From Brachynemurus nebulosus (taxonomy: Eukaryota; Arthropoda; Insecta; Neuroptera; Myrmeleontidae): a stretch of 64,000 bases of DNA. Shown here one piece after another: positions 37,860 to 49,047 of this stretch. The stretch's first letter is position 1. Each line of letters starts with the position of its first letter. Position numbers and translations under genes: made by a program. Location: assembly GCA_035578155.1 (NCBI GenBank), contig JAPWDM010000006.1:12168305-12232304 (forward strand). Direction: 5' to 3'. The notes below the pieces were generated by a model. It saw only the letters and a program-made list of their open reading frames with translations, was not told the DNA's origin and did not search any database.

Positions 37860-37985
37860 TAGGCCATTTCCATACATATAATGGTTGCGGCGGGGCGGGG
37901 GTGATGCTTCGAAGGTGCCATATACCTACACCGCACACGTTCACTTAATTTTATGTCCCCTGCGGTGCCGGCAAGCAAATGAGCG
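37860..37985. promoter_or_regulatory. GC-richer unique patch, possible regulatory DNA
   Basis: GTTGCGGCGGGGCGGGGGTG, ACACCGCACACGTTCACTTA and CCCCTGCGGTGCCGGCAAGC contrast with the neighbouring AT-rich DNA. Inference only. Confidence 0.18.
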
Positions 37986-38209
37986 TAAACCAAAGCAAGC
38001 GTCTTTTTATATTATGAAATTGTTCATTTGCTATAGATATATTTAGGTATCTACGATATCCGTTGTTGTGTCAGTACCGGATGTCAATTCAGCTTGGAAC
38101 TCCTCCAGTTTTTCATTGGATTTTTAGATGAATTCGATGACAATAACTTGAAAAATTCAGTTAATTTTCAGATGTTAAACTAAAGTCTGAGCTAACTGGT
38201 CACGTACTC

Positions 38210-38480
38210 ACGAGTGGATTTAGTTCCCAAATCAGGAGGGGTCACTTTTTGAACTTACTGCCTCTGCTCAAGAGATGTAGGGGGGTGGGGGTGGTAGAGT
38301 AACATATACCTATAATTTGCTTTCAGTTTCATTTTTCTCTGCGGTTGTGTTTACAACTTTTAAGATATTGAAAAATTTTTAATTTATGGAAATAATTTAA
38401 GTGTGGAATTTTTCATTTTCGCTATCGAGAATAACGAAATTCCTTTTCTAGTTTTACTAAACTGTTAACTGTTCAAGGCT
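38210..38480. repeat. Copy of the TTTAGTTCCCAAATCA / TGACGTCA repeat family
   Basis: GTGGATTTAGTTCCCAAATC followed by AGGAGGGGTCAC resembles 28056-28084 and 63345-63365. The right part (TATTGAAAAATTTTTAATTTAT) resembles other copies. A G-rich patch lies at 38280-38295. Confidence 0.4.
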
Positions 38481-39227
38481 AGAATTTTAAGGCTAATGGT
38501 GGTCTTGGAAAGTGTACACCCGGTACGTTAGCAATTTGCCTTTGTATGTAAGTGACTCGTTTAGAATGATAACCAGAATACACATTCAACTGGAGACTAA
38601 TAATATTATTATTATTAGATTTGAATCCAATGTTGTTCTCTTTATATTTTCCTTTTTCTTCTAATACGTATACTTTAATTCAATCATTTGTCTTGTGAAA
38701 ATTCGGATGAAAATCTAACTTGGTGATTGTGCCCTTTACTTTTGTTTTCAGGACAGTATATGTTAAAATTTTTTAACAGCCTCCAAAGCCTTTAAAAACA
38801 CGTAAAGTTTTAACACGTTGATGGACGCAAACAATATTATGAAAACAATCCAAATTGGGGTAAGGTACTATGTTCTTTTCACATCTCCCAAAACCAATCC
38901 CCCGAATACTAAAAAAAATAGGTGGCGTCCAAAATTCCAGATAAATAGTTAGATACCAGAAAAACGAGATATAATAAGAGAAATTCACATTCGTCTACAA
39001 TATTTGCTGGTATACTATGAATGCTGCACTAATTGTCCGGTCTCTAGTCACAGAGAACGGGTCAAAAAGTGTATCACAATGAGTTTTTAAGAATTTTTGT
39101 GGAAAATGAACAAAATCAAATATACATTTCCCAGTGTTTTCCCATCAGTCAAACAGTAATTACACCAAAAACAAAAGAATTTATTGATTAGACCGACAAA
39201 TTGAGAGGTTTGTATGTACTCTAAGTA

Positions 39228-39756
39228 CAGCTAAACCTTTTTTAATGCGGTCTTTTTTGTGTGTGTTTTTTTGTGCGATTTTTTTTATGCGGTTTTTAAA
39301 TAAGAATGGCCATTAAAATGCATAATATAAATCAAAATCAAGAGACAGTAAGAAACTTAAACATTTACTATAATAACTTTCTTTGATAAAAATACTTTTT
39401 AACGGCTGTTAAACATTTAATCAATATACATTGCATAAATACATAAGTTATTGCATCATTTTATTTTTTTTACAAATGTATTTTTCAAAATTTTCAAAAT
39501 AAAATGTTTCTACGTGTGAATTAAGACTTTATCTTGTTTAGAAAAGCAACTTCTAAGGAAATTGTGAGGTTTTGAGCGTTTTCAGTTATGAATTTTCCCG
39601 ATCCACCGCATAAAAAAAGTTTATTTGCATCATAAATAGCTATAAAATATTAATTTTTTTATAGCTATTTATGATATTTTTGAATATATATACTTTTTTT
39701 TTTGTCCGATTCTTTTTATGCGGTTCCTATCCACCGTATAAAAAGAGGTTCAGCTG
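39228..39756. mobile_element. TA-flanked pogo/Tc1-like MITE, relative of 35079-35570
   Basis: The ends CAGCTAAACCTTTTTTTAATGCGG and CCGTATAAAAAGAGGTTCAGCTG lie between TA at 39226-39227 and 39757-39758. Subterminal TTTTTTGTGCGATTTTTTT and TTTTATGCGGTT match the 35079 element in the opposite sense. It has no coding capacity. Confidence 0.82.
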
Positions 39757-39904
39757 TATACTTATATCCATATATGACTGTATGGAAGTCTTGTAGTTAT
39801 ATAGAGCTGATGGTGATTATAATAGGATTCCACAATGGCGATTTGTAAAATGTTATAATACAAACAAACACTAATTCCTAAAAGCAATTAATTATTAGCC
39901 TAAT

Positions 39905-40170
39905 AGGGCGGTGGGCCGTGGTGACGGCAATTGGGTCACTTGATGATTGTGACGGTGTTATCCGGTGACATGCCACCACCGCACATCTTTATTAACAAAA
40001 TCTTCTTGCCTCAGCTCAGTGGCGACGACCATCGTCATGGCTGTAAACTAAAATCGGTAAATAGTAGGTATAGATGATTGGTGCCCATACTGACCGCACT
40101 GGACCAACGAGATGACCAAAATGGGAACGGAATAGCTAGCTTACACCTACAATATAATTTGAGCGTTTTG
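39905..40170. promoter_or_regulatory. Unique higher-complexity island, possible regulatory DNA
   Basis: The longest unique, balanced-composition stretch in the intergenic region: GGGCGGTGGGCCGTGGTGAC, CGGTGTTATCCGGTGACATG, GTGGCGACGACCATCGTCAT, ACTGACCGCACTGGACCAAC. It has no open frame with family features and no second copy. It lies about 7.5 kb upstream of the otp start, so an enhancer is conceivable (inference). Confidence 0.28.
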
Positions 40171-40816
40171 TTGGTGCGCTCAATTATTATTGAGCCTGGT
40201 TGGTTTTCTCATACTTTTGTTATTGCATATACCAGTTTAGTAATGTTTATCTGAAATATACATATATTATATTGGTATAAGGACAATCTTTCCATTAAAA
40301 CAGATTTACCGAAACAGTTTTATCGACGCTTCCACCACGAAAATTTTTTCCTAAACTGGTCCGAACGGAGTGGGACTTGCACAATTAGGGTTCCGTACAA
40401 GAATTTTTGTTAATAAAACACTATCCGATTGATGAAAATTTGGATCTTTTCACTTAAATTTTCAACTTTGGGAACGTAGAAGATTAAGGGAAACGCGGGG
40501 GTACTTGTGGTTTTTCACATATTTTAACAAATTCATCAAAAAAAAAAAAAAAAAAAAATTGTAAAAATATATTTGGAATTTTTTTCAGTTAACGAAACTT
40601 AACCCCAATAAAAAAAAATTACAAAAAATATTTTACGTTACAAAAACTTAGAACGTTATGTCAAAACTTTGAATTCTTACGTCACACAGTTTTCGAAAAA
40701 AAAAAAAAACGTCTGTAGAGCCAATATTATTTAACCCTTCTTTTTGACGGAAATTTGATAATCTAATATTAGACAAATTTAAAAATGTGAAGAAATTATC
40801 TCAATTAAGCGCTGGC

Positions 40817-41145
40817 CATGGGCGCCCATACTCGGGGACAGGGGGGGCCGCGACCGCCCCTAGCTCATGAAGTTAATAATGTTTGGAGGAAATTTGAAAA
40901 TTCCGGGTATAAAAGGAGGCCTAGTGGTATTTTTGTAGGAAATACTGCTGATCTGCGGCCCCCTAGACATTTGAGGGAGCCCGAAAAAACGACAACGACG
41001 TTTTTCTTTTTTTTGCTCATCACTGCTATTTTTGGGGAAAAAATATCGACATTTTTCCTGGCTGCTTACAAAATATTCTATATATTCCTTTTTGCCCCTA
41101 GTTGTAGGCGCCGCCCCCCAACAAATCATCATATGGGCGCCCATG
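40817..41145. mobile_element. hAT-like nonautonomous element with palindromic termini
   Basis: Both ends carry the 12-bp palindrome ATGGGCGCCCAT (40818-40829 and 41133-41144). Inside it, GGGGACAGGGGGGGCCGCG on the left pairs imperfectly with GCGCCGCCCCCCAACAAATC on the right. The flanking octamers GCGCTGGC and ACGCTTGC agree at 6 of 8 positions. Long frames on both strands span it but read low-complexity, element-derived sequence. Confidence 0.65.
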
Positions 41146-41885
41146 ACGCTTGCTGCCGTGAATCGCAACAATCGTATGAGTTAAAACTCAACCAATTCCA
41201 AAATAAACACAAGTAAACACATCCGTTTTAATAACAACACCGTATATTGTAGGTATGTACAAAGTTCATTAAATAATTTTTTTATGCCGGCAAATAAAAA
41301 CTCCAGTGTATTAAAAACTTTGTTTTTTTACGTACCTATATAATATTTATTTAATGCCACCAGTTGATTGCCACTGTAATCTATCTTTTAACATCTACAC
41401 ACATACAAACACATACTAAAACTGTGTATATGTGTGTGGTTGTTACAAAACCAACCGCAATGAGGCCACTCAATTTTATCCTATTTATGCCAATTTGCTT
41501 GAATTACCTCCACTTAATGGCGACGTTCAATATATGTATACAACAAAAACCTCCATGTACAATATTATGTGTGTGTATGTGTATGTTGTAGATAATATAT
41601 AAACAAGTATACAGGGGGTGCTATCAGACCGGGCCTGAAAAATTTTTTAAAAGAACCATTTTACCGTTTCAGAAGATACCACTACCAAAAGCTAAATGGG
41701 ACAATATTTTCTAAGTTTTGGAATGCAACTATGATGTTAGTCTCACTAGCGACGGACCTTTGATTCTTTGAGCATACCAGAGTCTGTAACGAGGTGGTTT
41801 TGAGGTCTCTATATATATCCAATTTTCACGAAACTTTATGAAAACGTTAAAAATTCCGAACGCTTCGTCTAAATTGAAAATTTTA
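41146..41885. other. Intergenic DNA, nothing recognised
   Basis: Includes short ACACAC/TGTGTG patches near 41395-41590 and AT-rich filler. No gene was found. Confidence 0.4.
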
Positions 41886-41887
41886 TA

Positions 41888-42198
41888 CAGTAGACTCTCT
41901 CTTTAGACAGTAGACAGTACATTTTTATGCACTTGGTAATTCGAACGAAAAAACCATTGCTACATAACAAAACGACGCGTTAATTCTCAAACTCATCGGC
42001 GTCAAACACTCAACGATTCAAAGTTGCCGAGAGAAAGAGACAAAAAGATTGTATAAGTACATTTTGAGACACGTTCAAGTTCATTCATCGCAAATGCTTA
42101 AAAAATTAAAATTGTTACCTGTGGATAATTCGAACCTCTCTATAATTCGTAATATTTTAAGAGTCGCTCGAGTTTCGAATTATAACGAGAGTTGACTG
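41888..42198. mobile_element. TA-flanked MITE (311 bp)
   Basis: The ends CAGTAGACTCTCTCTTTAG and CGAGAGTTGACTG lie between TA at 41886-41887 and 42199-42200. Both subterminal regions carry GGTAATTCGAAC / GGATAATTCGAACCTCTC motifs. CAGT[AC][GA]ACTCTC ends of this form are seen in pogo/Tc1-type elements. Confidence 0.72.
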
Positions 42199-42439
42199 TA
42201 GCATCGTAAAGAGTGAAAAAAATCATATATAAGATACAAATTGTTTGTTTTCGAGAAAATATATCGAGAGTGTGTTAAATTTACATTTTTTTATGTTGAA
42301 TAATTTTGATAAAATGAAAAATCGTCAATTTTGTGTCCGGAACACTAAAAATAAAGCTATAGACAATTTCTCCGTTGACCAGAAAAACAAAAATTAACTG
42401 ATGAATATAGTAGGTAAATCAAATTTTCACTGTATATTA

Positions 42440-42780
42440 TCACAGAACACTTGATACGTGAGTCAGACTTGCACTTTACCAAATTTGTTTTTCTATATTC
42501 TTTCCGTTGTGAAAATTACTCTTTCTCAAAAATCCAGTTACATAGAATAATGGTTCAATGATTTCTTGTCACAGTGTAAAGAAAAAGTTAAAAAAAAAAA
42601 ACTAATTGTTTTGAAGTGCCAGAGAAATCATCTAAAGGTTTTGAGTTTTCCAACATTTTTTAGGGAGAGTTAACAAATCTTTGTCATATAGTTCCGTGTT
42701 ACGAGTGCCACCATGACAGTGGCTGTAATAGCTGAATTTTTCATTCGGAAATTCGTTAATAAAAATCTCTTTAATATTAA
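42440..42780 (+). repeat. 3' part of the GCAGCATCCTGCATAACAT repeat family
   Basis: Ends with CATGACAGTGGCTGTAATAG then GAAATTCGTTAATAAAAA, as at 26286-26334, and carries GTTACATAGAATAATGGTTCA as at 25755. Confidence 0.6.
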
Positions 42781-43130
42781 ACAGGACACCTTTTGTATCA
42801 TCCGTATTATTAAGTTTATAATAAAATTACTATACAAACAAAACTAAACAGTTTGTGTGTATGTGTGTTTTGGTGTCTATCCGTCTGGAGACTTACTTAA
42901 TTTAATGTAATTTAACTTCTGTATACATTAATTATAGTTCTAAATGTAATTATTTAACTATACACGAGAGTGTTCGCACATAAAACATTTCACAAGTAAC
43001 ACAAACCATACTGCTAGAGGTATTGCTATACTGGCAAGCTAAAGGTAGCTTGGTATATCGATGCCATGAAGCTAGAAATGCCGCTATTTGTCTCCGAATA
43101 ATGTTAGAAACTGTAAACAACTCTGTTTAA

Positions 43131-44053
43131 CCCTAGAATCATACGTTGGTCTACGAGTCAAGTTAATCATACATCGGCGTCGTTTCGACGAATGGACTTT
43201 TTACGGGGAGTTTTAGAGTTTATTTGCAAAAAACATTTTTTTTTACATAACAATACTACAAAAGCGAACAAAATATTTAAAAAAATTGGATTTGGAAAAA
43301 TTTCTTAATATAAATATTTATTAATTTTTTTAATCTTTTTATCAAAGCATATTTTCACTATAAAAATTAAAAAATAGATAAATACATCAGTTGTATCATA
43401 AAACATATCTTTCAAATAATTAATTTATGAACTATTATGAGTCAGTGGACATGTGTAACTTTACAGAATGTGAAATTTCGCAGTCATAAATATTCCTATA
43501 GATATGTAGTTATTTCCCCATTAGGCACATTTGTAAATTTTCTAAACTTTGTTGGTAATTTTTAGAATAAGATCTCAAAAAATAATAAAAATTAAAATAT
43601 TTTCCACAAAATAAATTGTTAACCTTTTATTAAGTCACTTGAAACGCATTCTTTAGTTTTCGATTCAATATATTAAAACTTCAGTATTATGTCGTCTCTA
43701 TAAGTCAAACAGCTGTAATCATCTTTCACATTATTATAATCATTGAATAAATTAATTATAACATCCATATCTTTAATAAATTTTAGAAAAATTAGAAAAA
43801 CTTTTATATGCTGAGTACAAAATCTTTAAAAAAAATATAGGTTAATCATACATCGTCGTCCTTTTGACGCACACTATTTCAGTATAAAAAAAAACGACAA
43901 TAGCTATAAAAAAAATTTATACGTCTTATGTGTTATAATAACAAATAAATTAGATAACAGAAGTTTCACAGCAAGCGGGCACCGACAAGTTGTAGTATTG
44001 GATCAGGTAGAGAAGTTCGTTCGTCGTTTTAACGAGTACGTATGATTCTAGGG
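43131..44053. mobile_element. piggyBac-like nonautonomous element (923 bp)
   Basis: Perfect inverted ends CCCTAGAATCATACG / CGTATGATTCTAGGG are flanked by TTAA on both sides (43127-43130 and 44054-44057). TTAA targets and CCCTAGA starts define the piggyBac superfamily. The motif GTTAATCATACATCG followed by GCGTCG or TCGTCC occurs at about 43160 and 43842. No transposase remains. Confidence 0.94.
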
Positions 44054-44164
44054 TTAATATAATAATATTAAGCTATAAAATATGTATTTAAAAATTTCGT
44101 AGGTAAAATAAGTTATCTTGGATTTATATAGTTTTTAAAATTTTTTGAGTAGGTATACTGCAAT

Positions 44165-44392
44165 CAATGGTCGATTTACCTAGATACTAAGGGCGACAGA
44201 TTTCGAGGGGCGGTAAATTTGAGCAAAAAGGGTGGCAAAATTTAAAATTTGAATTCTCTTTTGCTCGTCAGTTACTTTTTTTAAGAAAAAGTGTTAAAAA
44301 GTTAATAAGAAATCTTTTTTAGAGCTTTTTAGGGGCTGCATTTTTCACGGAGCCTAAAGCGGCACTTAGGGCAAATCCGTCACTAATTTAAT
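44165..44392. mobile_element. Possible degenerate hAT-like fragment
   Basis: The ends resemble imperfect inverted repeats (GGTCGATTTACCTAGATACT against AGTGACGGATTTGCCCT reversed), and the interior has TTTTGCTCGTCAGTTACTTT, also seen in the 3754 family. No target duplication is visible. Confidence 0.35.
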
Positions 44393-47194
44393 TCAATCTT
44401 GGTTTCACTCGTTTTGCAAATTTTCCGAAAAAAACAGTACCGAAATTCTTCAATTCTCAATCTGAAAGACCGGAACTTTTGGTTTCAATTGCATTAGTGA
44501 TGAATAAAGTTAAAATATGATTACAAGACCAAAATATTGTAAGATAAAAAATTTTAGGAGTCCACGACGAGAAAGCTTTATTCCAAATTTAATTGTAGTT
44601 TAGAATAAGCTAATTTTCGCCCATCGTTTGAAATATAGAATTCCAGGAATTTTTATTTGAAACTTTTTAGAGTTTTTTCACCGTGGATTCTTTAAATATT
44701 TAATTTTATTTTTTATCCTGAAAGTTCTGAAATATTCCATAAACAGCTGAATCAATTTTTATCAAACCTGGCTAAGAATCATCCCAATATTATCATAGGT
44801 TTCAAATTAAAGAAACCGCATTAGAATCGGTTAAATTGTTTTGGAAGACCTCTTGGAGCCATACCTCTTATTCCAAGACCAATTCCGTTACTTACATTAT
44901 TGAGGTCTTAACGGTAGTTTGTCGGAGTTAACTTGAAAAATTTTTAAATTTCAGCGTACCTATGAAGTTTTTTGATTCCAAGCAATTGATTTTGACCAGA
45001 GGAGAGTCTTTTAAAAAGTCACTCGGCTCTAATCTATAAACTTCTGAACGTCAGCGTCTTTTCAGAGTCTTAAAAGTGTCCACAATCAAAAATTTTTCCG
45101 GGAGATTATGATGAAATTACCATTTTGATAATAACATCTCCAGTGAGCAGGAATCTTAGCGGCTACTTAAAAACAAAGAATAGATTATACATAGTTGAAA
45201 AATTTACTGGGAAATAAGCAAATACCTATATTTTGTAATAAAATTTTTTAATATTGTATTTTCTTTTTGATCTCTTTGAGACTTCTTTGCATTTTCAAGG
45301 AATCGAATAATATATTTCACTAAATAAAAAGAATTTTTATATATAAATGATAAAATGTTACTACTTTTTTTTTTATATTAAATTTGAGAATACGGTATAA
45401 GTGGAAAATATTTTTAGAAATTACGATCAAAAAAAGAGCAAACAGCCCGATAGGCCAAAAATAACCAAAGGATACAATTTTAAGCTGCTAAGTTTATCCA
45501 AATATTTAAATAATTCCACTACAGTATATTGAAAGCCTGTTTGGAGGTTTCTCACATTTATAAAACTGGCGAAAACCGAGTTTCCGCATTTAATTTTTAG
45601 TATTCCAGAATCACTTGCGAATTTCTTTGAAACTATTCGATGTAATAATTTGAAATTTAGCACAGAAATAGGGCGTGGTGTCCCAGTTATAGGTGTAAAG
45701 TTAATTACATTTTAATTTTTTTTTTTTTTTTGATTAATTTTTGATGATAATTGGGAAATAAGGAAAAATTTTTTCAAAGACCTCGTGTGGGGTGTTAGAG
45801 GAAATCTTATTAAAGGATGAATTCGATCCTAAATCCTCCAAAAAATCTAGAAAAATTCGTAAACATTGAGAATCAGATGTAGATTGAACCGAGTTACATC
45901 AAATTCATATTTATCTAATAATGACAACTTATTGTACGGGACACTATTTATGCAAGTTCGACCTGCATTTGATCACAATTTTAATACTATAAGTATTTTG
46001 ATATGTGACGAAAAATGATAAGATTTTGATGGTTTATTTCAAAATTTTCAGTTCTTTTAGAGAATAACTTATGCATTGAGGTACCATCACAGTGTGATAG
46101 ACCGAAAAATACTCAATTTTCGTAATTTTTTCGGACGGATAGGGTGAGGGGAATGGGGATGAATTTTTTTTTACGATTAATACCACTATTTAACAATACA
46201 AAAATTTTTTTTTTTATTCATTTTTATTTATTTTTATAATTATTATAATTTTTTGAAAAAAGTGTCCTTAAAACAGGGTGGCAATTGGTGCCCACGATTG
46301 TGGCCGTAGTTTTCATCTGAGAAAAAAAAATCAAATAGATTATCGTCAATCTGTATAGGTAAGCCGCTATGTTCCTATGGGAGCTTTTTTTTGAAATTTG
46401 AAAAAATGGTGGTGGTTTGAAAAAACAGTAGCTACAAAATTTAGGCCTGCTTTTCAACAGTTTTCCGTGTGAAAAAATAGGAAGATTTCAAAAAAAAAAA
46501 GCTTCCATAGGTACATGAAAAATGGAATAAAGAATATTCTGTCAAAATTTCAAACTTATAACTTGGAAATTTCCCCTCTGAGAGTGGGTACCGTTTTTAA
46601 AAAGGCCAATTCTAGACAAATACGTTTGTCTCAAAATTGTTTCAAATCATTGTTTCAACAACAATGTGATACTGTGGTGATAACAATTGATCTTATACGT
46701 TCACTGGTTATGGAACGACTGAATGTAAAGTGGTATAACACCCTGCCAAAAGGCCCAATCGACCACATACTTTTCCGTGGTCGTAGCGACCGTAATAATT
46801 TGAATTTCGATTTGAAATTTTGTGAGAACGTGCATAACTGTATGTACTTTAAGATAAGACGACCCCCCCCCCAAAAAAAAAATTAATTTTTTCAAAATTC
46901 TACACAGTGTTGGTACCTTAAGCTTTGCCTTCCACCCCTCCCGAAACTGCTGCGGAAACAATTGAAATGTACGAATGAAAACTGAAAAAGGAATGAAAAG
47001 TTGATTCAAGAGAAATATTTAGTTATAGATAACGCATATGTACGATGGTTATGTTGAAATCAAGTGGCTTGGAATGCTATAACAACGCAAATAGATATCT
47101 ACATGGGAGCTTGTGTGCTCCGAGCTCACAGGAGTCAGAGCAACGATACAACGAGCAAACACACATCTCGCGTCAGAACACACAGATAAATATA
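44393..47194. other. Intergenic DNA upstream of otp; repeat traces only
   Basis: About 45870-46000 is an inverted fragment of the 32310 repeat. At 46369-46394 and 46490-46515 an inverted pair (CTATGGGAGCTTTTTTTT / AAAAAAAAAAGCTTCCATAG) brackets 95 bp. Open frames at 46515-46886 and 46701-47009 overlap on opposite strands and show no domain. Confidence 0.45.
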
Positions 47195-47631
47195 CTTATG
47201 TATCGTGTAGATGGTGGATATAATGGCTGCAATTCGGGGCACCGCCTCCGTGGGGCCACACCCCCGCACAACGGTGGAGCTCACCAGTCTCACCGTAGTC
47301 GAGCGCGAGTGTTCATTGGCGTACGCGGCTATCCCCACCTCGGCTTTCGTACGAAATGGCAATGAAACATTAAAATCATATGCTGGCCGTTTCAGTTGGA
47401 AACATAAACGGGCTTGGAAAGTGTTTATATTTACCAAAAATTTTTTTGGATAATGATTTGAAGGGAAATTTATTTTTTTTGAGTCCTAGTTGGTTGTTTT
47501 TGGTTTTTTTTTTGAAGTGTTTTTTTTTGGTGTGATCCACACGGTTTGTTTCACGTTTCTGTTTTTTCTGGTGGTGCTCGAAGAACGGCCTAAACATTTT
47601 GTCGTCCGTGGGTTTTTTCTCTGGGGCTGCG
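47195..47631 (+). promoter_or_regulatory. otp: Putative otp promoter and 5'UTR region
   Basis: A GC-richer, CpG-containing, non-repetitive stretch (GGCACCGCCTCCGTGGGGCC; GAGCGCGAGTGTTCATTGGC; TACGCGGCTATCCCCACCTC) lies just upstream of the proposed otp start. TCAGTT at 47392-47397 matches the arthropod initiator core, but no TATA box stands at the right distance and the downstream element match is weak. The T-rich part 47466-47575 would be 5'UTR if that initiator is used. Assignment rests on position. Confidence 0.35.
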
Positions 47632-47680
47632 ATGCTCAACAACATTGGAACGTCGGCGAGCATCTCCGCCGGACTGGCAG
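47632..47680 (+). CDS. otp: orthopedia, proposed first coding exon
   Basis: An ATG with G at -3 opens the peptide MLNNIGTSASISAGLA plus the first base of a Gly codon, and is followed directly by a donor (GCAG|GTAAAAT). The exon thus ends in phase 1. Exon 2, 9.4 kb downstream, begins in exactly the complementary phase with GC, so the join makes a GGC Gly codon and an uninterrupted frame into TKDVCDD. A short N-terminal coding exon is plausible for a homeobox gene of this group. It lies in the GC-richer region expected near a promoter. The evidence is a coherent ATG, donor and phase, without transcript support. Another first exon could exist elsewhere in the intron. Confidence 0.6.
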
Positions 47681-48211
47681 GTAAAATTTCTCCGCGCCTT
47701 TCATTTATATGTATATTTAGTATTAATTTAATTAGACGCTGCTGCTTCTGGCACGCTACAAGATTATTTGATTAGTGTGGGGCACCTTTGATAGGTGGCC
47801 GCGCCCCGATTAAGGTTCATTTCTAGACAGCCTATTCCCGTTCGTGTTACTTAATATAATCAATTTTGTCGCTTTTACTTGCACATATTATCTTCCTTCA
47901 ATATTTATTCTTGAAGTATACTGGCAGTTTACGTTTTTGAGTTTCACACGGAGTTGGTTTTGGTTTGTGTAAAAATTATTGGTGTTTTTGTGAGCAAGAG
48001 TCCAAGGTGAATATTTTGGAATCGTTATTTTTTTTTATTTTTACCCAAAAAGATTTGAAACAAATTTTAAAAAACTTCTAATTGTAAACAATATTCTAAT
48101 TATCAATCCACGGATATTTATTTAACAAGGCAAAAAAGAAACAGTTTTAATATTAATAGATTTGAGCGTAACTTTGTGGAATTTCACTTTTATTTTTGAA
48201 ACTGTGACAAT

Positions 48212-48289
48212 ATTGTTTCGAACCGTTAGTTAATTCATTTTCAAACTGAATTCTGTTTGAAAATGAATTAACTAACGGTTCGAAACAAT
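48212..48289. repeat. Perfect 35-bp-arm hairpin with 8-nt loop
   Basis: The left arm 48212-48246 (starting ATTGTTTCGAACCG) is the exact reverse complement of 48255-48289. The loop is TGAATTCT. A second, smaller hairpin follows: AAACAGTTTTAC (48317-48328) and GTAAAACTGTTT (48340-48351). Transcribed with otp, the RNA could fold into a long perfect stem. Confidence 0.95.
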
Positions 48290-49047
48290 TTAACAAAGTA
48301 TTTGTTAATTATTTAGAAACAGTTTTACTTTATGAGGCAGTAAAACTGTTTTTCTTACGTTTTTCAAATATCTCACTTTTAACCAATTATTTTTCAAATT
48401 TAAACATTTTGTCGTAGTTACCTAAACAATTGGGTTGCTGTGGTTTCCAACAAGTTATATGTATAATGTTTTCTTCTAACAATAGTTTCCTATTAATATT
48501 TTTAAATTCTCCAGCGGCAATTGAAACATTTTAATTGCCTGGGAGCGTAAAAAGTATCGTTTTAGTACCGCTCATTTGTCAGCAAAAAGTACTGTTTTTA
48601 TAATCGATGCAAAATTTCTTTTTTTTAGAATTCTTTAAGTTTTGTTTTTGAAATGCCTGGGCATTTAATTGAAACCCACTGTCAAAAAGAAAATTTAATA
48701 ATTTTGTGCCATTTTAAGTGAAAAATTTTCCCCGACGCCATGATATGTTCCGTCGCTAATGATGCATATGTATAGGTACCCCATTTCAAATACAATTGAG
48801 CATGAGTCATCGTCAAAAAAATTAAATAATTCGTATATTCGAAAGAAATCAATCTTCTATTCTTTTTTAAAAAAAAAACTGCAAATTTAAATTTGACGTA
48901 TTTACAACAATGAAAGAAAAACGGGAATTCCTTAAATTCGTAAGTGATGAATCATGCATAAATTTAAGTGAAATAGATTATACTTGCATTCAGGCTACAT
49001 ATAAAGTTGTTAATTGTTACTTATTTATGATTCTGGACCAAACTATA

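Noticed and set aside
40818..41216. Overlapping 132- and 103-codon frames
   Set aside because: Both lie within a hAT-like nonautonomous element, and their openness follows from base composition.
46515..46886. 123-codon open frame on the + strand, overlapped by a 102-codon frame on the - strand
   Set aside because: No recognisable domain, ends in a Pro/Lys run from C- and A-tracts, lies in repeat-like sequence with an inverted pair just upstream, and has no splice or promoter context.
47045..47453. Open frames of 80-106 codons just upstream of otp
   Set aside because: Three overlapping frames on both strands in a GC-richer region look like chance openness; none joins the homeobox exon.
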